Shown here piece after piece: positions 44,501 through 54,963 of a stretch of 64,000 bases of DNA. The notes below the pieces were generated by a model. It was not told where the DNA came from. It did not search any database and saw only the letters and a list, made by a program, of their open reading frames with translations. The position numbers and the translations under genes are program-made. How positions within the stretch are numbered: the first letter of the stretch is position 1; the number at the start of each line of letters is the position of its first letter. This DNA is from Hydractinia symbiolongicarpus (Eukaryota; Cnidaria; Hydrozoa; Anthoathecata; Hydractiniidae): positions 9,612,001-9,676,000 of the forward strand of contig NC_079887.1 of NCBI RefSeq assembly GCF_029227915.1, given 5' to 3'.

Positions 44501-47500
44501 AACAGCGAACTTTCGCACTGAAGACGAACTTTCTACGAAGGGCCATCACACTTACATCCTCATCCCGCCATACTTTTATCGTCCTATCTTGTGATGCAGA
44601 ATAGATCAAACCCTCTCCACCCCAACGAATACAAGGAACTGACTGAAGGTGACTTGATAATGTTATCAATGTCTTTCCTAGTATAACATCCCAAATTCGG
44701 ATGGTGCCATCCTAAAAGAAAACATTATACGTTTTATAAAATATTGGTATGTAAAATTCCCGTGGAAAAAAATATAAAAATACAGTCCTGCTGACCTTGG
44801 AAGCACTAGCCAGTCGTCGACACTCAATGTTTCTATAAATATGAAAAAAATGCCATTTTTTAGATTTTAAAAATTATTCGAATCAACATCAATCCATCAG
44901 ACAGTGTCCATTTTCAGTGTCCACATCAGATACAGTTCTAATCAATATTTTTAAGAACAGACGTCAACTTATTTCCTTTATTAAGGAAACTTTTCAACTG
45001 TCATCTGACTGGTTAAATTTGGAATTTTGTACTCTCTGACTAAAACCTATTGAAGATTGCAAGAATGGACAAGAGGATAGTTACTTGGTCAATAAAAATA
45101 GTGGGTTAGATTACAATAAATAAAAGAAGATATGACGGATAGGTGAGGCATTTTATTGTGATAAAAATTACACATTATTAATAATTATGAACAGTGTTAT
45201 TTCTCACCTATGAAGTGGTTCCCATGTCAACCAAGTTATCCATTGTTTGTGACCAGTCAGTGGTTTGCCTAGCTGGTTACCAGTCTCCGGATCCCATATT
45301 CGAATCTAAGTAACAGGAAATTTTAGACAACGCTGTAAAAACATTTATTTGTGAACATGATGGTCACATAAATTAATACCCACAAGGCAGCCGCAAGGTA
45401 AAAAAATACATAAAAAATATGTGAAATGTCCATGCATATTTCAGTCACCAGTTTTGTATACAAAACTATGAAACAAAAAACAAACAATACAAGTTGGAAA
45501 TAAACACCTCCGCGTTTTTGCATCCAGAAGCCAGTTTCTTTCCATCCGGAGACCACGATATTGCTAATATCCAGTGTCGATGGCCTTAAAATGGAAAAAA
45601 AAAAAGAATAATTGTGAGCCAATAACCGTTAAGGAATTCACGAAACTTAACTATGAGTGCAATCCTAATAGAACCTCTTTAAATTGTCCCTTATATTAAT
45701 GGTAGTATTTTGATTGTCCCACGTTCTGATTTTGTGTTACAAATGTACAATATATTTTTGCACATAAAGAAAGTCCGATATTTTTTTATCGACTCCTGTG
45801 AACTTTCTTAAGGTTAAAATTTAAAACAAAAAATAGACAGGGTTTACAATACAAAGAAACCCCTTGGCACGAGAAGTGAGGGGTCTCTGTATTAAATTCT
45901 TATAATATAATAATGTAATGTAACTTTCCCAAGGCTAACGTCTATTCCATTTTAAAACCTCTGTATAAATGGGGTATGCAAAACAAAAATTTGAAGCAAA
46001 CAAACACAAAACAGGGCCATGGGTTTACAAAACAAGAACTAACCTTTGCACGAAAAGTGGGGAGTCTCTGTGTTAATATCCCAAAATCGAACAGTCGTAT
46101 CGCCAGAACCACTTGCCAAATGTCTAAAAAAGAGTAAACAGGTAATGACAAGAAAAAGTACCTGGAAAGAATAAATTCAGGGTGGATAAAAATTGGCGAA
46201 TTGTCAAATAATTTAAAATTATCTTGAATTTAATTTGGCAGATGGATGATATAAATTTACCTGGGATTGCCTTTGACAAAAAATAAATAAACTATTATAT
46301 ATATGTTTTAAATTAAAAACAAAAAACACAAAGTGCACATGTAATTTTAATGAACCAACGAATGTTACTATGTTTTTTGTACGTATTTACTTCTACATTT
46401 GGCGTAGATTTAACATGGTGCATTTTGACGAAAACCGCCAAACTCGTCAAACTTACTGCATGCAAAAATTTTTGCTACCGGTAGACCTTCTTATATTTTT
46501 AATATCGGTGGATGAATAAATAGTGTTTTCCTGAACAAGTTAAACAGACTACAATGTAAGTGATTGTGTGTACAAAAAGATTGGGCAAATACAATTTATA
46601 TAAATTGAAGATAATACTTTGAGATATTAAAATGGCTTGAAAAAGTTAAATTAATTTAATTAATAAAAGATACAAATGTATTGAAAAAACAAGAATCACT
46701 ATCAAATAAAATATTATTGGGAAGTTGTCGTTGTTGTTTACAGAAAATCGAAATTAAAAACCAAACGTTTGAGAATTTCTAAATCCTTTAAATAAAAATT
46801 AATTTAATAAAAATTATGTAAAAAATTTAATGTTGTTATTTATTCTTTAACATCAAAATCTTGAATTACAAATTTTAAACAAATTGCTTTAAAACATCTG
46901 CTTTCACAGCACTTTGTTTGTTTCCTCATAACACAAAATTTGGACAAATGAAATTATTCTTTGAAATAATTAATAAAAATAAAACAGGAACTATCCTTAT
47001 AATAAAACTAACTTTACAAGTAAACATCGATAAGTTCAGAAAGGTTTGAAAACAAAATGAAGGCATTTTATCGGGTGGCAATTCTTTTGGCAATGTGTCT
47101 CGTAGTCGAAGCAGCAAAATTTCCATGGAACTCTTTCTTTAAGGTCAACGGATCACTGAACACAAAACAATACTCCTGTAGAAACAACAACATACAACGA
47201 TGCAGCTGTTCAAAAAACTGCATGAATCTAAACGAATGTTGCATTGATGCTTTCTGGAATACATCATACTCCGAGGCATTTCTGGGTAAATATATTCAAG
47301 ATTTCCTCCAGAAGTCTAAGCAGATTCCCAAGCGCACATGTGCACCAGGCTTTCCACTGGTTGGGCATAGAACAAAGCATTATTTGATGGTAACAACATG
47401 TCTTTCTGAAGCAAGTACAGAGGATGTAGAGCAATGTAAAAACGCCACCAGCCACTTTAAACCAGTGAAGTCAAGAAGGAACTCTGATGTACTGTATAGG

Positions 47501-50500
47501 AACACATACTGTGCTAAGTGCAATATGGAAAAAGAAATTGTTGCAGTTGATGTATCAGGTGAATGTGACATAGTTGACCCATCTGTTATTAACAGCAAGG
47601 GGTTTCCTAAAAACCCATTTGCAGGCTTAGAAGGCTGTTTCTTTAATTTAAATGTTCATGACAAGCTTCAGTGCATACACAATCACAGGCGCTCGTGCTC
47701 TAACAAACATAAATTTTATGATTTATGTATGGCATATAAAGGGTCCATTGCTTCTTACATGAATTTCCATTGCATGCTTTGCGAATTAGATTTAACATTA
47801 GCTCAACGAATTGAAAGGATTAACAATGTATATACAACAACAAAATCAACTTTTACTGATGGTCCCTTACCTCCCAATCCAGAGACAACGCTACCAACAA
47901 TAAGATGGTCATTGACCATTGGTGCAGCCGACATGTCAATAGCAACACCTGGTGGTCAAAGAATTCTGAAGGAATGTCCAGCTGGTGAAGTGTATGTTCC
48001 CGAACAAGAAAAGTGTACAAAGTTTTATTGTACAGCAGGGTATGAGCCAAATCATAATTCAAAAACATGCGTGAGAACTCCAGAACCAACAAAATCAACA
48101 ACCACACACAGAAAGGTGCAAAACGAAATCAACACAACAAGATTTGATAAATGCTTGACACAAAAGAAAACAAACATTGTTTTAGAGTTTAAATATAATC
48201 TTACTTCAATAATCAAGTCAAGAAATACAACCATAATGACACCAAGTGACAAATTACAACTCACTTTACTAAAGAGACCCAACCTCTATTCCCTGAAAAA
48301 TTTTAAATATACCTCGTGGAAAGATTTAAAAGTTTCTCTTGAAAATATTTCCATTTTTTTTAATAACAGTATAAATACTATAACAATTACATCAGAACAG
48401 TACCAACAAATTACCCAGCTACATGGGCTTGATGTAACTCGCAGCTTCGAAAACAATAAACTTTGCATAAATCCAACAGTATTTAATCAAGCTGAATATA
48501 ATATCACTGACAACTGTGGGGTCCAAAGAAATAACAAAACTTACAATAGAACAGATTATATATCTTACTTGACGATAAAAGGAAGTAAGATAGCAAGAAA
48601 CATTTCAATTTGTAAGAAATTTTACATGTCCTCTGCATGTCCTCTTCAACTAATGAAGTCTGCTTTTATGATGTCAGAAAACCACATGCTAATTGTAAAC
48701 GACACAAATAAAACATGGCTACCACATGAGTATAGACCCCTTCAAAATGGAATAGGAATATGTATCAACACAGAAGGCAACTTTCATAATAAAATGACAA
48801 AGAATTGGATATCCGAATTAAGTGATGCTGAAGATTACATAACAGCCATAGTTGGTGCTTTGAGTATTCTTGCATACTTCACAATAATAATCACTTTTAC
48901 ATTGCTCAAAGACATGCGTAATATACCAAATTATAACATAGCAGGACTCTGCACATCATTGTTCCTTGCAGACACACTGTTCTTATCCACTGAAAAACTG
49001 CATGTATATGAAAACACTTGTAAATATATTGCCATAGCTTTACATTGGTTGTTGTTATCGGCCTATTCATGGTGCATGATTATCACATTTGAAATGGCAT
49101 CCACATTTCGAACACTCCTATTGCAGAGTTTGAGAAGCGAGAAAAGAATTCGGAATTATTGCGTGTTTGTTATCGCAGTTCCAACTGTTGCTGTTGGCAT
49201 AACACTTTCTTTATCAGAGTTTTCGAACATTGATATTGGCTACGGAGAAAGTAGTTACTGCTGGATTAAAAACTACACTGCTTTGTTATATAGTTACTTA
49301 ATCCCAGTCGCTGTGCAGGTAATAATTACTATCAGCCTGTTGCTATATGTTTTAAACATATTATACTTTCAAAAGAGAACAACCAAAGCAGTATTGAAAA
49401 GAGAGAACAATGTTGATTTGACTAAAGTTGCATTGAAGCTGGTTTTGTTGTTAGGTTTAATTGAAGTGGTTGGTTTTTTTCAAATAAAATACAAAAACGC
49501 CAGTGACAGAGGGGTGTCATTCAATGCAATTACTTCACTTCTGTACACAATATTCCGAAGTTCCAGAGGTGTGTTGGTGTTAGTAACAGTTGGACTAAGT
49601 AGGCAAACATTACAAATTTACAAAAAAACAACTTTTAGGTTGATTGGCACGCTCACAAAAAGTTCGTCTAACATAAATGCACAAAGTTCATCAGTAAAAA
49701 GTGCATCTAGAGACAGGGTTTGGTGATATGGTACATAAACATTAAAGAAAGACATTTAAATATGTTTCAATATAGTTATATTTAACAAATACAAAATTAA
49801 AATTAACACAAGGTCATTTAAACCAACAATGGTGAAACTGATAATCACTGTAAAGAATATCAAACTTATTTAGCATAGTATATTTTATTTCATATTTCAT
49901 GTTTATAAATATAATTTTGGGATAAGTTATGTATATTATACAAAGAAAAATATGGTAATTGATTTTTTCGGAAATACTTGTGAATCCTTTTTAGTAATGT
50001 CGGAATCATAGTTTTTTAATAAGCATTTTTGCGTATTAAAAGAATTTGTAAAGTAAATACCCCATATTTCAAAAGATTAAAGGTTAAATAATTTAGAATA
50101 CATTGCATGACATGATGAGAATATCAAGTCTGTGTGAGAGCAAAAGATGATAGTTCTAAGCAGGAGAGTACCGCAGAGACTAGACAATGCAGATGTAGAT
50201 ACTCAAAAATATTTTAAACTGCAGCTACATTTCTTTTCACAATTTATGCCTGCAAACAGCTGTTGCATGTTTCTATGTTCACATTTTCAAAAACTAGAAT
50301 TTTTTTAAAAGCATAAGCATTCAGATTCGGAAAGGGGAATTTTTTAAGCATGTGCTAAGCATATTACTCAGCCTGGGTGAACCTGATGTGTTTTTTCCTG
50401 GTGTATATAGTCTTTAAAGCTCAATTAACTTCCACTGCCAGAAGTTAACCTTTTGTAATTATACCCTTATTTTGGTAGATGTTCTTTAAAAGTTAAAGAG

Positions 50501-53500
50501 AGGACCATTTTATCCTACCCATATAGCTTATGAGGCAATGTTTAAGTTTTTATTTTTCACCTCCAATAACACAACATAAGCATACTCCAGACCTGATTGT
50601 ATTTTTTCTATAAGTATATTCCAGCCTTATTTTAAATTTTCACATGTATCTCGTCTTATAAAAACATGTCTTCACAGTGCTTGTTAGAGCAGTCCATTTT
50701 TTATAGACTTAAGATCTAAGATCTGAAGTCCTAATCCTGCTGTGAACATTGCAGGGGAATTTTGACAAGTTTGAAGTGTGGGTTTTTGAGTATAAAAATC
50801 CTTCAGGTGCTGTTGTTTGTTGTTTAATTGTTTAAGTCTTGCATTTGTATGGGAATTTAATGACTAATGTGCAACATTAAACTTTCATCAAAAATATTCC
50901 ACAGTCTGCACTGATGCTTATCTTCAATTCACCTTCTTCCTCCCCGTCCTCTGAATTTTTCCTGTGGATATCTATCGCAAGCACCTGCTTTGTGTTGTGT
51001 CTACTTGTAACAATTAATTATTTTTAAGGCCTGGATTTGAGTATGAATCTCAAATCATTAGTTTAAAAAAAGAACAACCTAAGTCTAAATTCTGATATGA
51101 AATAAGAACAATCCAGGATATTAATTCTCATTATAATTTCCTTTAAAGCTTAGCGATGCTTTAGCTTATGATCTTTTTTCAACAGCAACTTTTTTCTTTT
51201 TTCAACAGCAACTGCGAAATCTCTGCGAAATAATAATTTGGAAACTGTGTGTGTCTTTCGTAACAGGCAAAGTGGATGCGTTCATTTTCTTTTGATGTTG
51301 CTGTAAAAATGCATGTCTAATATGTTAAATTTTCTGACGTTAAACTTATTATCAATTAATGAAGCCACTTTGAGGCCAAATAACTTGAAAACGAGGTGGT
51401 GATGTTAATGATTTTTCACCACGTGGGTAAATAGGGACACCTAGGACCAGTTTGGGTAATTTTCCAAAACTTGGGTCCCCAAATCCGTTTCAGAATGGAC
51501 GGGTTGATGACATCATCAAAAAACCTTCAAATCCTAATATCTCTGCAACCGTTTCTCAAAAGTAAATGATCCTATATTTTCCTACATTTTCTTGATCAGC
51601 GTTTCAAGATCTATACAATGAAAGCAACATCTATACCAAAGGAAAATAAATTTTGGTTTTTGATGGGCCATTGCTGACGTCAGCAAAATGTTTAAGCCCT
51701 TATATCTCCTTAACCGCTCATCAAAAGCCCATGATCATATACATTTTTCTCATCAGCGTTTTAAGTTCTACACATTACAAGCAAAGAATAAACTAAATTT
51801 CACAAATTTTTTTTATCTGAACTGCTGACATCAGCTAAACATCTAAAACAACCTATTTTTCCATTGCGCTTGTGTTTAAGTAGATTTCTCCACGGGCCTT
51901 ATCGACTAGTATTAATCATATTTTTATTGACCTAATTGTTGACACAATTGTGAAACTTTTTTTAATAGAATAATAAAAAATTTGTAAGGACTTTAAGCAA
52001 AATGTTATAGCTTGAATGAAGCTAAATTTTAAATGTTATGTTCAACCAAATAAGAGCAAATCAGGTGGCCCTCCAACAAATATTTATTAGAATTTAGGTC
52101 CCATGCTTTTATTCATTCTTTTGATTGTTATGTTCTCACTTCTCAGCCTAAATTTTTCTCTACTATCATATTATAAACAGGTTTTTTTTCGAGAAATACG
52201 CAGGAGTTGATCTTTAAAAGATTATGTCAGTTTTTCTTTGTATTAAGCTTTTTTAGCGACAAACCAATTTTATTACAAAAACTTCGATTTTCTATCGAAA
52301 AACAATAGGCGAATAAATTTGACGAAAGCTGGCACTTTTACTCCAAAAGTGTGCCCACTAAACCAGATTTATTTTTTTGCCGATGATTATTTGCACAAAT
52401 TTGATAACTACCAAATCTATATTATTTTAAGATTTTAAATATCATGCTTTTCGGTTTCAACATTTTCCAATGTTGTTAAATTTGCATAATGTTTCATAAA
52501 AATGATAATTGATAATTACAAGTTGTTAGGAGGACAGAATCAAAAACATATAGAAGCGATGTTACACCATTCCTGAATAAGGGAATGGTGTAGTATTAAA
52601 TGGGTTAGTCTTTTTAACAAAATATCATCAATCGAGCATTTTTTAGTAGTCTCAGGTTTAATGAAACATTGCTGAGCTTTGAATTTAATAAAAAAGCAAA
52701 GATATCTACAATCCTCACAAAAATTATGAAACTGCTTCCCCTTTTTTTAATTTCAACATTGTTGTGACTGGTGTACACAAGTTGACAAATATAATCAATA
52801 TTGAAGCATTGAAAGGGGGAAGTCATGCAAACTGAAAGAAAACCTTTTTAATTGCAGTCTCAATAATATTTATTAGGGAATGCAGCCATAAGTAATTTTA
52901 GTTAGATATTCTTTTTTTTTATAGTCAAGCAGAGCTGCTCTTACATTTTTGGGGGCTAACTTTTAAAGAATACGAAAAAAATATTCATATTCATAAACGT
53001 TTTGCTTTGATTTTTTCTGCACATGGTATTTTTGAATGTTTTGAGGTCATTGTTTAAAAGAAAATTAATCGATTGAAATCAAATCAATCAACAAAAAAGT
53101 AGAAATTAATCCTACTTTATAATTGATTAATGTTTACTACTATATAGTACTACTACTACTCGTCAATGTTAATCGAAACAAAAAGATAAAAAATTTATTC
53201 CGCACATGCAAATTGACATTTTACATAATTCTAAGGTAAAGCTGGCATACAATGCAGCACTTCATGCAGAAATAGCTGCATTATTTATCTCTGGTCATGG
53301 TACAAATATTGTTGTTTATCTAGAAAATCAGCCTTGTGTACACAATGGATGTAAAAGAATTAAATTTTGTCATTGTAAGTCAAGTATGTTAAGTTAAATC
53401 ATTTTTTTTCATTTAAAGAGGAATTTTTTCATCTCAAAATATTTTTCTAGTACAAGAACATATTTTTCGCAATGAACATTTTCACAAATCAAATTAATTA

Positions 53501-54963
53501 ATAATACCTTCCATCAGGACTGAAAGCAACTGAGATAACTGCTTCTGCATGACCTTAAATTAAAAATCAAACTATGCCAACACTTTGTACTGAATGTATA
53601 ACTAACTAAGTTTGGTTACTTACCAGGTAAAGTACTTGTGCACCGTGTTACAGCTCGAACTTTAAATACTGCTTGTGGCTGATACAATATTTCAACAACC
53701 TTCTCAGTTTCTACCTTTTCTTTTTCTAAAATAGCACCCAATGTATCGGTGACTTCTTTCTCATTTATAAAAAATGTGTAAGGTACCGTTTCCTCCTAAA
53801 TCAAAATAAATTAAAATATTATATTACAACACAAAAATATGCAGCAGTTTTGCCACAAAAAGTTTGGCTAGCTATGCTGCGAACTTGATAAGGCCAGTTT
53901 AAGGTTTTTCCCAGTGTTATTACCTAGGCATGCCTCTTATAATTTTTTTCTAGTCTTACCACCTGACTTTAGCCATGGAAGTTCAGATGATTCAAAATCT
54001 ACGTGTTTGCTGATATTTAAAAAAACATTAGTTTATAATTGCTAGCCTATTCATGCCTTTTTGTGTCGATTTTAATGTATTTATGCAGAATCTGTTCTGC
54101 ATAAACACATAAAATTGAAAAATTTTATTAATTCTCTCAAAGTATCAAAAGGAAATAATAAATTCTCTGATTTCCTTAATTCCAAAAGAAAGAAAATCTA
54201 AAAAGAAAGCCCCTGCCCTGAGTTTTGTGTCTAACATAATAATTATTTTGAATTCTTAAAACATATTGTGATTTGCATAGACTCTCCACAAATATAAACA
54301 TTTATGAAAGTTAGGAACATCCTTTTTTCCATTAGCATTCCTTTTTTCCATTAGCATTCCTTTTTTTGTCGTCTTGAATAAAAACTTAAAAGGGAAATCA
54401 CAAGGTGTTTATGATTTATATCTTTTGAAAAAAACTCAGAACGCAGCTTAATGGGATTTCGAACTTCTGTTTTTAAAAATAAAAGATATTGACAAGTACT
54501 CCATCACAGAGATTCTCCTCGAAATGTGTATGACATACTTAACTTACATTTGATAACAAAGCATTACAAATCTGCTGAAGTTTTTCAGAGTTGATATCGA
54601 TGGGTAAATCAAAAGGAGCACCAAGTTTCTCATTTGCTTCATCTACAAAAGTTGCTAAGACTCTCTTTTGATCTTCAGAAGACTCCCTAAAGTAGAAAAA
54701 ATTGATCTGGCGTAACAGTTTACTTTTCTAACCTTCCACTTATTACATCCCTTTCTTTTTTGTCTACACAATTGATAAGACTACTCTAAACAATTGATAA
54801 GACTACCAAAGTAATTCCAAACTTCCTTACAGAAAACAGAATAAATTAAGCCTAAAAATTGTAAGATATGAAAGATTGAAAATAAAGCCTAAAAATTAAG
54901 TTTGTTTAACATATTTGAATGGCATATCAGAAACAACACTAAGTTGATTCCTTACCTCTCCAT
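41565..54963 (-). CDS. nle1: Notchless homologue (NLE1/Rsa4), WD40 ribosome-assembly factor, complete, 18 exons
   Basis: Nucleolar factor that joins pre-60S particles and is pulled off by the AAA ATPase midasin (MDN1/Rea1). Minus-strand exons: 54963-54956, 54686-54548, 53795-53624, 53553-53508, 46123-46044, 45584-45508, 45305-45208, 44832-44796, 44711-44556, 44070-44032, 43921-43793, 43529-43433, 43150-43045, 42890-42848, 42466-42407, 42269-42213, 41902-41832, 41577-41565. All phases agree, giving 475 residues (human 485). The N-terminal NLE ubiquitin-like domain (about 12-85) has [20 protein letters not shown] and FFINEKEV; E63 sits where the midasin-contacting Glu is expected. Eight WD repeats follow, for example [34 protein letters not shown] and [12 protein letters not shown]. 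The last exon adds only the end of LWRT. The initiator exon has just eight coding bases. Intron 4 (46124-53507) hosts a receptor gene on the other strand. Confidence 0.96.
42080..42201. repeat. short tandem repeat, about 28-bp unit, four copies, in an NLE1 intron
   Basis: Units of the form GCGTAAAAATCGATGTTACT followed by ACAAAAG recur with drift between 42080 and 42201. Confidence 0.5.
42522..42833. repeat. minisatellite, about 34-bp unit, nine to ten copies, in an NLE1 intron
   Basis: The unit CGCCAATCAAAGTTTAATAT followed by AAACGAGAATG repeats with drift across the intron between two short NLE1 exons. CCAAT is present in most units. It is non-coding. Confidence 0.75.
47057..49726 (+). 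CDS. intronless seven-transmembrane receptor (adhesion/secretin or Methuselah-like), nested in an NLE1 intron
   Basis: Single open frame of 889 residues starting at ATG 47057 in a good context (AAACAAAATG). Residues 1-20 form a signal peptide ([14 protein letters not shown]). A Cys-rich segment at about 40-67, [20 protein letters not shown] then CC, fits a somatomedin B-like fold. Further Cys-rich blocks follow ([16 protein letters not shown]) and [14 protein letters not shown] to about residue 345, then a Thr/Asn-rich glycosylated region. Seven membrane helices run from about 594 ([20 protein letters not shown]) to about 850, including [20 protein letters not shown] and [15 protein letters not shown]. 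The layout (large ectodomain plus family B-like 7TM) fits adhesion/Methuselah-like receptors; I see no clear GPS cleavage site (no H-L-S/T). It probably signals at the plasma membrane; ligand unknown. Lack of introns suggests an old retrocopy or an intronless receptor family. Confidence 0.85.
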   Translation: MKAFYRVAILLAMCLVVEAAKFPWNSFFKVNGSLNTKQYSCRNNNIQRCSCSKNCMNLNECCIDAFWNTSYSEAFLGKYIQDFLQKSKQIPKRTCAPGFPLVGHRTKHYLMVTTCLSEASTEDVEQCKNATSHFKPVKSRRNSDVLYRNTYCAKCNMEKEIVAVDVSGECDIVDPSVINSKGFPKNPFAGLEGCFFNLNVHDKLQCIHNHRRSCSNKHKFYDLCMAYKGSIASYMNFHCMLCELDLTLAQRIERINNVYTTTKSTFTDGPLPPNPETTLPTIRWSLTIGAADMSIATPGGQRILKECPAGEVYVPEQEKCTKFYCTAGYEPNHNSKTCVRTPEPTKSTTTHRKVQNEINTTRFDKCLTQKKTNIVLEFKYNLTSIIKSRNTTIMTPSDKLQLTLLKRPNLYSLKNFKYTSWKDLKVSLENISIFFNNSINTITITSEQYQQITQLHGLDVTRSFENNKLCINPTVFNQAEYNITDNCGVQRNNKTYNRTDYISYLTIKGSKIARNISICKKFYMSSACPLQLMKSAFMMSENHMLIVNDTNKTWLPHEYRPLQNGIGICINTEGNFHNKMTKNWISELSDAEDYITAIVGALSILAYFTIIITFTLLKDMRNIPNYNIAGLCTSLFLADTLFLSTEKLHVYENTCKYIAIALHWLLLSAYSWCMIITFEMASTFRTLLLQSLRSEKRIRNYCVFVIAVPTVAVGITLSLSEFSNIDIGYGESSYCWIKNYTALLYSYLIPVAVQVIITISLLLYVLNILYFQKRTTKAVLKRENNVDLTKVALKLVLLLGLIEVVGFFQIKYKNASDRGVSFNAITSLLYTIFRSSRGVLVLVTVGLSRQTLQIYKKTTFRLIGTLTKSSSNINAQSSSVKSASRDRVW
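51430..51800. repeat. interspersed repeat, two tandem half-units
   Basis: The phrases TTTTCTTGATCAGCGTTTCA (about 51585) and TTTTCTCATCAGCGTTTTAA (about 51750), each preceded by CAACCGTTTCTC or TAACCGCTCATC and followed by a ...CTATACA or ...CTACACA word, show two successive units of the family also seen at 10202 and 36780. Confidence 0.55.
52563..52592. repeat. perfect 11-bp hairpin TACACCATTCC / GGAATGGTGTA
   Basis: The arms at 52563-52573 and 52582-52592 enclose an eight-base loop. It is isolated in the NLE1 intron; no function is suggested by the surroundings. Confidence 0.6.

Larger units (their letters stand above)
49727..53507. other. rest of NLE1 intron 4, no further gene supported
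   Basis: Contains repeat DNA (51430-51800), a compact hairpin (52563-52592) and AT-rich filler. ATTAAA at 49741-49746 is a possible polyadenylation signal for the nested receptor gene. The open frame at 53206-53397 shows no family signal. Confidence 0.45.

Noticed and set aside
45323-45622. 99-residue minus-strand frame as a separate gene
   Set aside because: It reads the NLE1 exon 45508-45584 in another frame; the NLE1 frame is the supported one.
52563-52592. Intrinsic transcription terminator
   Set aside because: This is a eukaryotic intron and no U-run follows the hairpin; only the hairpin itself is reported.
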